Shown here: one piece after another, positions 46,885 through 58,812 of the stretch
Position numbering within the stretch: the stretch's first letter is position 1
Layout of the letters: every line of letters starts with the position of its first letter
Program-made: the position numbers and the translations under genes
DNA from: Canna indica
Taxonomy: Eukaryota > Streptophyta > Magnoliopsida > Zingiberales > Cannaceae
Direction of reading: 5' to 3'
Assembly: GCA_034359265.1 (NCBI GenBank)
Contig: CP136896.1
Coordinates: forward strand, 4,495,501 to 4,559,500
Length of the DNA: 64,000 nucleotides
Notes under the pieces: generated by a model
The model's input: the letters and a program-made list of their open reading frames with translations, nothing else
Database searches by the model: none
What the model was told of the DNA's origin: nothing

Positions 46885-48190
46885 GGCTGCTGATATACAA
46901 CTCCCCCAACTAGAGTCGATAGCAGGCATGCCAACCCCACCACGCTCGCGTGCTTATCCCACACCATCACGTTCACGACCACCATCAAAAACTTGTTCAC
47001 CACGCCGAACAGCGACACCGCCACGAAGGCACTCAAATTCCACCACCCCGTCGAGTTCATCTTGGCGGCGACGAAGACGTCCATGTACTCACCGGTGGCG
47101 ATCCAGAATAGAGGCGCATCAATAGGGAGCGAAGGTTGTTGTCAAACACGAAGCCCCAGGTGTTGAAGACGAGGTTGGTCACCATGTGCTTGATGTGGAC
47201 CATCTCCGTCGTGATGGTCACAAGTAGGGGTGGAAATAGGCTGCCTGGCCTGTCAAGGGCATGTGGCCTGGCCTGTATTCAGCCTGGCCTGGTCTGGCCT
47301 CTTTTTTTAAAAAAAGCATGCCCAGGCTTATTTCTAGGCATATTTTTCTTATCAGGTCAGGCCCAGGCTCACTATAAGACCTATTGAGCCTAATAGGTCG
47401 GCCTAGGCCTATTAAGGTAGTATATATAATATATAATAAATATATAATATTATTAGTTTATTATATATTTACATTATATATAATAAAATATATATTTTAA
47501 TTTAATAAAACAACAACTATTGTTGTTATGTTTAAATTTATTGTTATCATTTTTATATAGGAATTTAGGAGTAGTTTTATAAACATGTTTCAGGTTTTAG
47601 CATGCTTTATAAACAGGCCACAGGCCAGGCTCAGGCAAAAAAAATAGCTTATAACAGGCCACAAGCCAGGCTCAGGCCTATTTTTTACTATGCAGGTCTG
47701 GTCTGGCCTATTTCTACCCCTAGTCACAAGGTAGGCGACCTCCCAAGAGTAAGCAGTGAGGGAGAAGGCGGAGTCGATGGCGACGTAGCTGACGGCGCCG
47801 CTGAGGATGATGAGGAGGGAGAGGAATGCGAGCTTGGAGGGGCAGGGCTTGCTGCGGAAGATGGTGTCGGCGATGGCGACGAGGAGCGGCGTGAGGGAGC
47901 AGAAGACGATGAAGGTGTCGACGTTGGCGTGGCGGAGGAGGTTAGTGTTGGTGAAGATGACAAGGTAGAAGACGAGGGCCGCGGGGAGGAACTTCTTCGT
48001 GTTGTCGAGGGTGAAGGGGTCGTGGTAGAGAACGTCGAGCTTGCCAAGGACCCAAACGCCGAGGGTGGAGGTGAGGTACTGGAGAGTGGTGAGGAGGCCG
48101 AGACAGTTGAACTCGGAGTAGGCTGGAGGAGAGGGAGTATCCGATGACCAGCCCGATCGGCTGTAACTCCGGCCATCGTGTCTCTCTCTT
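46885..48190 (-). pseudogene. GDP-fucose transporter (GFT1/GONST4-like) fragment
   Basis: Minus-strand pieces match the nucleotide-sugar transporter GONST4/GFT1, which carries GDP-fucose into the Golgi. In order they are VIGYSLSSSLL; after a small deletion and frame change, LTTLQYLTSTLGVW, KKFLPAALVFYL, HANVDTFIVF and AYSWEVAYLV; then, beyond the MITE, TEMVHIKHMV and NTWGFVFDNNL; then VVNKFLMVVVNVMVWDKHAS and YQQ. The middle membrane segments between NNL and STGWWN are largely deleted. The exon structure is lost: an intron-less, shortened copy. The host gene should exist elsewhere in the genome. Confidence 0.88.
47225..47722. mobile_element. hAT-type MITE inside the captured transporter
   Basis: 498 bp from TAGGGGTGGAAATAGGC to GCCTATTTCTACCCCTA, a 17-bp perfect terminal inverted repeat. 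It is flanked by perfect 8-bp duplications GTCACAAG (47217-47224 and 47723-47730). The inside repeats CAGGCC and GGCCTG. Confidence 0.95.
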
Positions 48191-48389
48191 GCTCTCTAGC
48201 AAAATTGCAAGAGAGATTGATGTAGAAGCATGAGGAAGATTTTATATATATGGAAAGTGGTTTGGTCAAAATCTATCGAAAACGTGCAGTGATTTTGACA
48301 TTTTGACATTCAGATTTTGAGTAATTGTTCGAGCAGTTAACTGGATAATTATCGGATCGAATCCCCCACGCGGTGTGTTGACATGAACA

Positions 48390-49068
48390 CGTCCTTGACG
48401 GAGAGAAAGCTGCTTCACATAACCGAATGATGATCTAGGATTGGTGCGTCACCAACCGCCCCCTCGGCGTCGAGACGATTCCCATGCCAAGGATCTTGAC
48501 GACCCTCACGCAGGTGTCTGACTTGCTTTCTAACGTCAGTCTCAGCGCTTGCCATCGGGACCATGGCCAATGCGGGTAATTGAAAGCTCAAGGCTCTCAG
48601 AAGGGAAATCGAGCGCAACCGCAGGTGCATCGTCTCCGATGGCGCCGACCTTGTTTTTTCGACATATTTCAACGAATTGGGCAGTGAATTGTACGACAAC
48701 AACAGAGCCGAGATCGCCGAGGACGTCCTCTCGGCATTGGTTGTGTTCCTCCATATCGACGAGGACTCGTGTTGTCAACCCACACTGCCCAAGTCGCTCA
48801 ACACAATCATCTTTTTCGTCAAGTCGTCGGATTTGGAAGGCAGGGTGAACATAGCGCTGGTGTTGAAGGAGCTTATTTTGTCTGTGCCTCCGTCGTGCGA
48901 CGATGGATTGCTAGAACATGCGGATTGATCGAAGCGCTGATGAAGTTGATCGAGAAGCCCATCTCACCGTGAGCCATGAAGGCCGCGATGGTGGCCGCAT
49001 TTTACCTGGTCACCGCCAGCGAGCGCACAACGGGAAGCTTGACGAAGAAGAAGCAAAAAGGGTTTTAA
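48390..49068 (+). pseudogene. PUB22/23-like U-box ARM fragment, longer copy
   Basis: Plus-strand pieces: WC.TNR-LGVETIPMPRI (the end of the U-box and linker) at about 48440; the middle in other frames; then 48677-48928 with EDVLSALVVFLHID, DLEGRVNIALVLKELI; then DGLIEALMKLIEKPISP, a stop, and AFYLVTASERTTGSL to 49067. This is part of a plant U-box ubiquitin ligase of the PUB22/23 group. Frameshifts and stops show decay. Its 3' portion lies in the right inverted arm. Confidence 0.82.
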
Positions 49069-49500
49069 TATTTTTTTAAAACAGTATAGGCTGAGGTGGC
49101 AAAACTAAATAAAAAATATTTTTTTAAAAGCCGACTGTGCAGCCACGTCAACAACTAACGATTAATGTAACAAGTATCTCACGGCGGATAATAATTATTG
49201 TAAATTCTATAGTTTGGGCTAGAATTGTGGCAAATTAAAAGGTGGGCTAGATTTGTTAAAACCTCTATAGTTGGGGCTAAATTCATTAATTAACCCTATA
49301 TATAATGTATCTTGAACTTTCATTTCATCAAATTATATTCTGAACTATTAGATTTGTATCAATTGTATACATTCGTCAAAATTCCGTCACCTACCCCGTT
49401 AATCGTGTGACGTGGCCTGCACATGTGAACTAAATTTTATTTATTCAAACCTGATTAAATTTTTTTTTTTCAAATCTTATATGTTGTCCACCTATACTTC

Positions 49501-49806
49501 ACACGTGGAATAAAAAAAATATTTTTTTCCCAAACTATATTTTATCCACGTGGCGGTTTGGCCATCTGAAGATGAAGCCCACATGATGTCCTTGAGCGCA
49601 GGGTGGAGCTCGTCGCTGCAGAACCGCTCTTACTCGACGGCATTGCCCCCGTCACGTGGACCGCCACGACGAGCATCGACGATGCCACAGTGAAGATGTC
49701 GACAGCCACAGCGAGCTTGCCCTTCCGCCCTCGCTCCTCTCCCTCAATCCTCACCCCCGTCGCGCTGCTCTTTGTCACCCAGTACTTTCTTGCCACCCCT
49801 CACTGC
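49501..49806. other. GC-rich segment of unknown origin inside the outer MULE
   Basis: Open frames occur on both strands (84 codons minus at 49542-49796, 68 codons plus at 49603-49809), but no family is recognised. It may be another captured gene piece next to the BAHD fragment. Confidence 0.4.
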
Positions 49807-50346
49807 TAGGGATGTCAACGGGGTGGGGCGGGTACGGGGGGTGCCTGCCCGCTACTTGCCCCACGAAATAAATGGGTACCCGCTACTCGTTTATTCCCCG
49901 CTGGTATTAAAAATGGATACTCATTTGATTACCCGCGGGGGACGGATACCCACGGGTATTGGTAGTACCTATGACATTAAAAAAATATAAATTATAATAT
50001 TTTAATAACAACTTCAAGTATAACAGCTTTATTTTGATAAACACACAATATTTTGATAACAACATCATCATAATTAGAGTTTCAAAACATAAAGTATATG
50101 AGTATTGAATTAGGTTAGAGTTTTTTTAGTATATGTACCGAGGGTAATATTGTAATTTACTAATTCTCATGGGTAACGGATACTCGCGAGTACAAGTACT
50201 ATAATACTCGTACCCGCCTCATATAATAAACGGGTAAGAAATATTACCCGTAAAATTCACGCGGGTAGGAAACTATCCCCCATACTCGTCATAAACGGAT
50301 AAATACCCGCGGGTACCCGCCTAAACTGGTAATATTGTCGTCCCTA
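49807..50346. mobile_element. hAT-type MITE
   Basis: 540 bp from TAGGGATGTCAACGGGG to TATTGTCGTCCCTA. The flanks CTCACTGC and CTTGCTGC agree at 6 of 8 positions. The inside repeats GGGTACCCGC and CGGGTA. Confidence 0.8.
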
Positions 50347-50489
50347 CTTGCTGCCACATCCTCCAGCCTTGACACGACGCTAACAATGTTAGTCACCTGA
50401 TAATTCTACGATTCTGTCGTGCTCGTGAAGTGCAACCTCAAGTCCTCCCTCTCCATAGCTCTCTAGCAGTTCATGTCCTGGTGGACGCA

Positions 50490-51043
50490 TGCGCACGGGC
50501 TGGAGGCTTGGAGGTGGCGGCGGCACCGCTGCGTGTCATGGATAGAAGCTTGGTTAAAGATCCGCAAGATCTTTACTCCTTATACTACAAGATAACTGGG
50601 GTTTGCGGTGAAGCTATGGAAACAATGGCTAAATAAGCAGCTGCATTGGACACCACCATAGGCACCTTCACTCTTGGAGTAGATCACATCACAAGGCTGA
50701 AGGAAATGGTTTCCTCGAGGACCAAAGTCCGCTGCTCCACCATCGTGGTAACCTTCGCCTTTGTGTGGGTTTGCCTCGTCAAAGCACGAGCTATCGAGAG
50801 CGATGAGCTCTCCCTCCTGATCTTTGACGCTGAGTGTAGAGAAAAGTCATTGCCACCGATGTCGACGTCATACTCGGGAACTGCATCAACGGCTGGATCG
50901 TCGACCCGATGACCAACAAACTCACGGGAGAAGATGGGGTGGCAGCGGCCGCGAGAGTTATCGGGAAAGCTATCGAGGAGTTAAAGAATAAAGGTGATCC
51001 ATTTGAAGATGCAACTCTCTGGCCAGAGAAGTTCAAAAATATG
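50490..51043 (+). pseudogene. BAHD acyltransferase fragment, part before copia 3
   Basis: Matches the middle of plant BAHD acyltransferases, closest to anthocyanin/phenolic-glucoside malonyltransferases. MDRSLVKDPQDL is followed by a stop, then TFTLGVDHITRLKEMV, CSTIVVTFAFVWVCLVKAR and FDAECRE; after a frame change come GNCINGWIVDP, GEDGVAAAARVIGKAIEEL and ATLWPEKF. The N-terminal HXXXD catalytic part is missing. The rest continues at 60676 beyond the copia insertion. BAHD enzymes transfer acyl groups from CoA to alcohols or glycosides; this copy cannot. Confidence 0.87.
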
Positions 51044-51620
51044 TGTTGGGAATAAAGCTATTTTTCTTTAGTGCAAAATTAACAATGAACAGTAAAAAAT
51101 AACAAATCAAAACCACAAGAATACCAAAACTTTTTACGTGGAAAACTCTTCGATGTGAAGAGAAAAATCATAGGACCTAGTCCAGATCAAATATTCGCAC
51201 TAATAAAATTAATGGGTACAACTGTTCATCCCTAGCACAACTAGAGGTAATCCAAATCTCATCTCAAATAGTATAATTTCATCTCAACAAAAGCAATAAC
51301 TAATTGGAGATTGAAAAGATCTAACCAAGATAGGTTGAAGAAAACCACAGAAAAGATGGTCTTTCAAAGATCAACACCATTCAGATTGTAGAGCTTGTCA
51401 AGGAGAACAACATATCGGAAAATCATCAAAATTGGGGAAGAAATTATCATTCGATTTTGGCAGATCAAAAATTGGTGAAGAAGAGGCGAGCGACAGCGTC
51501 ACTGTTTGCAATGGAGAAGAGGAGCACTCGTCGAACGATTCCTCCCCTTCTTTCTCTTTCTATTATTATTTCATTTTAAGACATGTGGATCCCACACCAC
51601 TTAAGTGGGACACCACAACA
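51044..51620 (-). repeat. 3' LTR of copia element 3
   Basis: 577 bp, nearly identical to 60093-60670. Confidence 0.93.
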
Positions 51621-52073
51621 AATCTCCCCCTTACACTTAAGTAGGTGGGATTGCCATACCAGATACCTTTCTACAAGCAGTAAGCTTCTCCATGGGTAGA
51701 ACTTACACTTAGTCATCATGTTAGAGCCATTGTCATTTGTATGAATCTTCTCCAACTGAAATTACTTCATCTCCAGTGCATCTCGAATCCAATGATATCT
51801 CACATCAATATGTTTTGATCGTGAGTGAAAAGTCGATTTCTTACTGAGATGAATGTCACTCTGACTGTCACAATACAACACATATTTCTCTTGCTCAAAA
51901 CCTAACTATTATAGAAATTTCTTCATCCACAATAGCTCTTTGCTTGCTTTAGTGACTACAATGTACTCAGCCTTGGTGGAGGATAAGACAATGCATTTCT
52001 GTAACTTTGATTGCCAAGACACTGCTCCCCCTGCAAAAGTAATCAAGTACCAAGAAGTGGATTTCCTAGAGTC
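51621..52073 (-). pseudogene. Copia 3 RNase H, downstream part
   Basis: The frame ending in 51909-52073 reads DSRKSTSWYLITFAGGAVSW, SSTKAEYIVVTKA and KELLWMKKFL. It continues directly the RNase H start YTDVDKAGDI on the far side of the hAT element (56469 onward). Frame breaks follow below 51909. Confidence 0.88.
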
Positions 52074-53031
52074 AATGTCACTAGGCTTGTCCGTTCGGTT
52101 CGAACCGAACCGAACCAAACATGACCAAACCGATTTTTTTTTTTTAACTCAATCTTCAACCCGAACCTGAACCGAATAATTTCTAACTCGATTTAACCCG
52201 AACCGAAATTGTTCGGTTCGATTCAATTTCAACCCGAAAAAACCGAAATTTGGATATCATTTTAACTAATGTTGCAATCAATTTGGATATCATTGTATCT
52301 TCACAGATGAATTCAGCACCCAACTTAACTAATACCCAGCCTGCTGGCAACATAGAAAAGTAGAAAACAATGAACTTTTGAACCTTAAATGAAAAAAATC
52401 TATACACCAAAATAGTTAACTAGTCTTTTTCAAAGATCATGTAGAGATCAAAGTCCACACGCTGACATAATTCCTCAATGAAAAAAATCTATACACCAAA
52501 ATCTATACACCAAGTATATTTAAGAGTCTAGAAGATTATAGAACCTGCGCATGATAAATCCTGTGATTATAGAACCTACACATGCACATTTACACTTTAA
52601 GGCAATAATATTATCAACTTATCAAGTAGCAACCAGCAACCATTATCTATACCAAATACCAATACTTAATTACTTATTACAAACATTATCAACCATTATC
52701 TCAACTATCAAGTAGCAAAACATTATATCAACTATCAAGTATCAACCCGACAACCACTAAATCACTACTCACTAGTTACTAATCAAGTTCAAAACACTTA
52801 GACACCAACGTTATAAAGTAGCAAAACATTACCAAGTACCAACCAACAAACCAAATAAAATTCAACAAAACAAAACCATCATTACTCCTTGCTAAGAAGA
52901 TGACCGGATCAATTAGGAATGTCGATGATAGACGGCGCAAAATCGATCTTCGCAAACTCTACAATAAAACAAGAAATCATCAAATACGGTATAAACTATA
53001 AACAATAAAACAAATCCAATATAATTAAAAT

Positions 53032-55169
53032 TTAAAAGAACTTATTAATCCAAAATATACCTTCTTGTAATTTTTCAACCTCTTCCAAATCATCCACAAC
53101 TTGCTTTCCTTTTCTGAGTCGAATCCAATCTTGAAGACAAATAAGTCCTTCCACCATAGAAGGAGCCAATGAACTCCGAAACTCATCGAGAACTCGACCT
53201 CCCGTGCTAAAAGTAGATCCAGATGCCACGGTGGAGATAAAAATTACAAGTATTTCTCGTGACATCGAAGCTAGAATAGGATACCTCCCACTATTGACAC
53301 TCCACCATTTTAGAACATCAATATCATCAACTTCAGGATCCTCATCCCAATATCGATCTAACTCTGTCTTGCTTTCAACACCAAGTATCTGCTTCTTCTG
53401 TTTATATTTTTCAATTGTTCTTCTTGTTCCAAAAGTGACATCCACAATTGGTGCTCGTGGTAGACTTGGTGATTGCATGCTAGAAGCATGAGAACTAGAA
53501 GAGCCTGAAATCTCAGAAGGATTCCTCTTTAATTGCCCATTATTAAACCTCTTGGAATATTCATTGAAAAGTTCAAAAAACTTATCCTTCATCTTCCTCG
53601 AAATAATTCGAGTCTTCTCCTCCCCAAACATCTCTTCAAGTGCAAACTCGGCCAAACCAAACTTACATCGAGGATCAAGGATCATGGCAAAAAATATCAA
53701 GAAGTTCAATTTATCTAGATTTCCCCAATACTTATCACATTTCTCTTTTATCTTCACTGCCATCTCCCAAAACTCAGGATAGGGAGATCGATCAGACACC
53801 CATTCATTTAGAAGAGTTGCAATCTCGCTAATGTCATGCAAATAGACATTAGAAGTGGTATATGTCGTTCCAGATACAGTTAAAGTGACTCGATAAAATA
53901 TCTGAAGCATCTGAACCAAACCCTTTAGAATTACCCAATCAAAATCCATAGGTCCTCCCCCACCATCCCCCTCGAGAAGATCCCTTTCAAAACAAGGATC
54001 CTCTTCGTGATACCTCTCAAAGGCCCTTTCGAACCTTAAAGCAACCTCTAACATTTGATAAGTTGAATTCCACCTCGTGTGGACATCAAGCCGTAAAAGA
54101 GCTTTACTTTCAATTTTCTCTTTCTCAACACATATCTTAAATCTCTAAAGCCTAGCTGGTGATTGTCGAATGTATTTGATGACCTCCCGAACATGAGTGA
54201 GCGACATATTAGATAACTTCAAACCATCCTGAACTACCAAATTCATGCAATGAGCAAAGCATCGTATATGCAATAACTCACCATTCATGACACATCCATC
54301 GGGCTAATTTTTCATTTTCTTCTTCAAAAAATAATAGCAGTGTCATTTGAGCTTGCATTATCAACTGTTATACTCATGACTTTATCAATTCCCCAATCAT
54401 TCAAACACTTCTCAATTGTCTTTCCAATGTTCTCACCTCTATGGCTACTAATCGGACAGAAGTTCAGAATTCTCTTTTGCACCTTCCACTTCCGATCAAT
54501 AAAATGAGCTGTAATGCACATATAATTGATTCTTTGAATAGAAGTCCACGTATTTGTAGTCAGACAAACACGTTGACACTCCAACTGCAATAGCTTCTTC
54601 AGATTCAACCTCTCCGCCATATACAGCTCATAACAATCTCTACTCACAGTTTGCCTAGAAGGAATTTGAAACCTAAACATTCCAGTAGCACAGAAATCCC
54701 TAAATCCTTCATCATCAACACATGAAAAGGGATATTCATCCTTAACAATCATCCGTGCAAGTGCTTTTCTAGTTGCAGCTTGATCAAACCTCCATCTGCT
54801 CATTATGTTCGACCCAGGACCTGATTCAGTCAAGTTTGATGTACAACCAATTTCTGTTTGCTTCTTCTGTTGCTTTTCCTTATTAGAAGGATATTCAAAG
54901 CATTTCTCTAGGTGTGCCTTGAGTGTACTAGTACCACACTGCTTCGTGTCACAAGCATACTTTTGTCCACAATAGTTACACTTTCCATTCAACTTTCCCT
55001 CCTTATTGGTAAATTTCGTGTAGTGATTCCACACATTAGCCCGTGGTTTCATAGCTCTTCTCTTCTTTTGTTCCGGTCCTAAATCCGAACCTGAACTCTC
55101 AATGAGATTATTGGAGTTCTCGAGGACCTCAACACCAATGTCAACATTAGGAGATATTTCTTCTGCCAA
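53032..55169 (-). pseudogene. hAT transposase, BED finger to dimerisation domain, nearly intact
   Basis: Of the zinc-finger BED / RICESLEEPER-like group. 55169-54324 (281 codons) has a BED finger at residues 46-90 (W47, C64, C67, H86, C90), then RLNLKKLLQLECQRV and the acidic SITVDNASSND motif of the catalytic region. The joining zone 54323-54055 still reads GELLHIRCFAHCMNLVVQDG and DVHTRWNSTYQMLE, but across a stop and frame changes. 54054-53032 (340 codons) continues with ILDPRCKFGLAEFAL and the C-terminal hAT dimerisation region (LKWWSVNSGRYPILASMSRE, ASGSTFSTGGRVL). The enzyme would cut and join element ends in the nucleus. Few lesions suggest fairly recent loss of function. Confidence 0.92.
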
Positions 55170-56170
55170 CTATGCAAAATAAAATTACATAATCATTGGT
55201 AATTGCAATAAACACATAAAGAAAAACTTCAATTCATATCAACATTATATATACTATTAAGTTCATCTAGGCAAGATATAAGAAACTGCATGATACTAAA
55301 TTGAAAAACAATTCTATACTTCTAAGAAAAATAACACTATACTATCTAACATTATATCTAATAATTCATATCAAATACCGTTCATATTACAACGAGAGAA
55401 TGAAAGAAAAAATTTAGTATACCATACCTAGATGTCCTCAAGCAACATTGAAATTAGTTGGAGAACACAATGAGTGACTTAAATTAATTTTAGGCTTTTT
55501 ACATAAACCTAGAGCTAATATTGATCAAACAACATGTCCTCAAGCAACATACCTAGATATCAAACCACAATACATGACTGTTCAACTACAATTCATATCA
55601 AATTAGTGAACTATAATTCATATCAATCTACCATGAATGTAATGAAATCAGCTGTAATCTTAATTGCCTTAATTAAAATTTCAAATCATATCAAATATGT
55701 TTGTGCCAGTGCCGCAGCCCACAGCATTGAAATTTTAATTTGAAATTAACATATCACAACGAGCAAATCACAGAATCATGATAGATCACAGAAATTAGTC
55801 AATTACCTAGGTGCCAAGGTGCGGGAAAGCCAAGCGGGAAGGTGAGGTGCCAAGGAGCGGCAGCAACGGCGCTGGTCGCCGAAGAATGCAGCTAGGAATG
55901 GGGGAGATCGCGTTGTGTGTCGCTGCGTGGGAGGGGATGAAGCGCTGCTGCGCTGGAGTAGATTCGGGACTTGGGAGTTGCAGATTGAGGGAGAGTCACA
56001 GAGTCGGCACTCGTTGACGCTCGACGATAGAGTGGCAGACGCTCGACGCTCGACGGCAGAGTGGCAGGGAGTCGGGAGTCGGGAGCGAGTCGAGCAACGA
56101 GAGTCAGGAGCACTGGAGCAGGGAGGCGGGAATGCGAGATTGAGGTAATGAGGGATGAGATCGAGTATTC
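55170..56170 (-). other. hAT element 5' region
   Basis: AT-rich to 55800, then GC-rich (55800-56160) with GGGAGTCGGGAGC and GACGCTCGACG repeats. Probably promoter, leader and leader intron of the transposase. No coding motif is seen. Confidence 0.45.
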
Positions 56171-56468
56171 AAGGGCGCTGAACCGGAGAAAATGACCTAA
56201 CGGGTCCCCAATCTCCGACTCGAACGGCACCGAACCGGGCGAACCCCCAATCCCCGACCTGAACCTGAAAAAATAATTAATCGGGTTTTCGATTTTCGAT
56301 TCGGGTCGGTTCTCGAATTTCGGGAACCGGACCCGAACAGATATAATTAATCGGGTTCAGTTCAGGTCAAGAACCGAACCCCGCGGCGTTTGAACTGAAC
56401 CAAACTTTCGATTCGGTTTTTCTGTTCGGTTTGGTGTAGACCGGATACTGGACACCCCTAAATGTCAC

Positions 56469-57388
56469 CAGCCTTATCTACATCTGTGTATCCATCCAAC
56501 ACAGGTTTTTCACCACCAAAACATAGACAAACTCTCGAGGTGCCTCTCAGATACCTAAGTATCCATTTCACTGCTAGCCAATGTTCTTTGCCAGGATTAA
56601 AAAGAAATCTACTCACAACTCTAATAGTATAAGCAATATCTGGTCTTGTACATACCATGACATACATCAAACTACCAACTGCGGATGCATAAGGCACTTT
56701 CTTCAATTCTTCTTAATCATTCTCACTTGAAGGACATTGTTTAGAGCTCAACTTGAAGTGACCTGCAATGGTAGAGCACACTGGTTTTGCCTTACTCATG
56801 TTGAACTTATCAAGAACTTTCTCAATGTATTTCTCTTGAGATAGCCATAATTTTCCACTCTTCCTATCCCGAGTGATCTTCATCCCAAGAATCTGCTTAG
56901 CTGGTCCCAAGTCCTTCATTGCAAAGGACTTGCCAAGTTCTTTCTTTAAAACTAATTTTGCTAGCATCATGGCCAACAAGCAACATATCATCTACATAAA
57001 GTAATAAGATTATAAACTCACCATCAGAGAATTTCTTCACAAACACACAATGATCAGTAGTAGTCTTTTCATACCCATGATCTGTCGTGAAAGACTCAAA
57101 TTTCTTATACCACTGCCTTGGTGCCTGCTTAAGTCCGTATAAGCTCTTCTTTAACCTGCATACCAGATTCTCTTTGCCTTTAGCTTTGAACCCATCTGGT
57201 TGCTCCATGTAAATTTCCCCATCCAAGTCACCATAGAGGAAAGCAGTCTTCACATCAAGTTGTTCTACCTCTAAATTCATGCTAGCTGCTAAACACAAAA
57301 CAATCCTGATGGAAGACATCTTGATTACAGGTGAGAAAATTTCTTCAAAGTCAATTCCCCTTTTTTGTCCAAAACCCTTCAGAACCAA
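56469..57388 (-). pseudogene. Copia 3 reverse transcriptase and start of RNase H
   Basis: 57388-56897 holds the RT: FSPVIKMSSIRIVL, QLDVKTAFLYGDLDGEIYM, KKSLYGLKQAPRQWY and YVDDML. A frame change leads to 56991-56713 (KELGKSFAMKDLGPAKQILG), and another to 56706-56469 (PYASAVGSLMYVMVCTRPDI, then GYTDVDKAGDI). The last codons abut the hAT insertion. Confidence 0.9.
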
Positions 57389-57652
57389 CCTTGCCTTGTA
57401 TCTTGGCTGTGAACTGTTGCTCTCGATCTTCTATCTGAAAACTCACTTGTTCTTTAATGCTTTCTTTCCTGTAGGCAACTTCACCAACTCATAAGTGTGG
57501 TTCTCATGCAAGGACTTCATCTCATCTTGCATAGCATTTAACATCTCATTTTTCTGATCACTTGATACAACCTCCTCATAGCTTTTAGGTTCTCCCTCGT
57601 TAGTGAGCATTATATATTCATTGAGAGAATATTTCTGAGAAGGAACTTTGTT

Positions 57653-58773
57653 TCAGGTAGATCTTCTCAACTGAACTTCAATTGGTTGTGTATGAGATGA
57701 CTGGGATTGTTCAGCATGATCAATCACTATCTCATCAGCTGCATTGACATCATCAGGAATGGGCACATCATCATTATCAATATCTTGTTCATTTGTGTCA
57801 CTATGCTCAGAACCAAAGGATTCTGAAGTAAAATCTGTCACTTTTACCTTAATAGGTTTTAACTTCTCAATGTCTTCAATGGTTTGATCCTCAAAGAACA
57901 CAACATCCCTGATTTTGATGACATTTTTGTCAATAGGATCCCATAGTTTGTACCTAAACTCTTCATGTGCATATCCTAATAAAATGCACTATCTAGTCTT
58001 AGCATCAAGCTTGGACCTCTCATCTTTTGGAATGTGAATAAATGTCCTGTAGCCAAACACCTTCAAATGATCATATTTGACATCTTTGCCCATCCACACT
58101 CTTTCTGGAATATCCTCATCAAGAGGAACTGAAGGAGAAAGATTGATTAAGTCAACTGCAGTTCTCATTGCTTCACCCTAAAAAGATTTAGGAAGTTTTG
58201 CATGAGAAAGCATACACCGAATCCTCTCTACAATGGTTTTGTTCATCCTCTCAGCAACTCCATTCTGTAGAGGTGTTTTTGGAATTGTCTTCTCCAATCG
58301 TATGTCATGCTCCTAGCAATACCTCTCAAATGGACCACTATATTCACCTCCATTATCTGCACGAACACACTTCAACTGTCTACCATTTTCTCTTTCAATG
58401 CTAGCATGTAAGTACTTGAACACATCGAGCATCGAGCACCTGATCTTTGGATTTCAAAGCAAAAGCTCATACTTTTCTAGAGTGATCATCAATAAATGTC
58501 ACAAAATATAAAGCACCACCAAGAGTTCTATCACTCATGAAACAAACATCAGTATGAACTAAATCAAAAAACATTTGATCTTCTGGAAGAATAAGATCTC
58601 TGAAATGCAACTTTATGTTGTTTACCAATCAAATAATGAGAGCAAGGTTTTGAATTCATATATGTCAAGGGTAGGAATTTCTTCATAGTGAGAACGCCAA
58701 GTCCTTTCTCACTTAGGTGACCAAGCCGCCTATGCCAAAGCTCTGATGAAGAATCTCCTACTATATTCACCAC
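57653..58773 (-). pseudogene. Copia 3 integrase region, frameshifted
   Basis: 58773-58564 has the pre-integrase histidines (LWHRRLGHLSEKGL). The core between 58560 and 57950 is readable only in pieces: the glutamate motif in [22 protein letters not shown], and the downstream FGYRTFIHIP. 57901-57653 is the acidic linker to RT. Multiple stops and frame changes are present. Confidence 0.8.
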
Positions 58774-58812
58774 TTCTTTGCATATCTTGACTTGTAAAAA
58801 ATAGAGAGTATC

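Larger units (their letters stand above)
46444..49296. mobile_element. Inner Pack-MULE with GFT1-like and PUB-like gene fragments
   Basis: 2853 bp. Both ends read GG(A/G)TTAATTAATGAATTTAG inward and are flanked by the perfect 9-bp duplication TATATATAA (46435-46443 and 49297-49305). The inverted arms are over 400 bp (46444 to about 46860 against about 48920-49296). They include the end of a U-box gene in both copies. Between them lie a GDP-fucose transporter fragment and the longer copy of the U-box fragment. A 498-bp MITE sits inside. It is inserted in the left arm of the outer MULE. Confidence 0.92.
52082..56460 (-). mobile_element. hAT DNA transposon, near-complete
   Basis: 4379 bp with imperfect terminal inverted repeats (TAGGCTTGTCC against TAGGGGTGTCC) and perfect 8-bp duplications AATGTCAC (52074-52081 and 56461-56468), the hAT signature. 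The subterminal zones are dense in CGGTTCGG/CCGAACC motifs. The transposase lies at 53032-55169 on the minus strand. A GC-rich upstream zone is at 55800-56160. The insertion is in the RNase H region of copia 3. Confidence 0.95.

Noticed and set aside
49542..49809. N-terminal half of the BAHD enzyme in the GC-rich segment
   Set aside because: Neither strand shows HXXXD or neighbouring BAHD motifs; left as unknown sequence.
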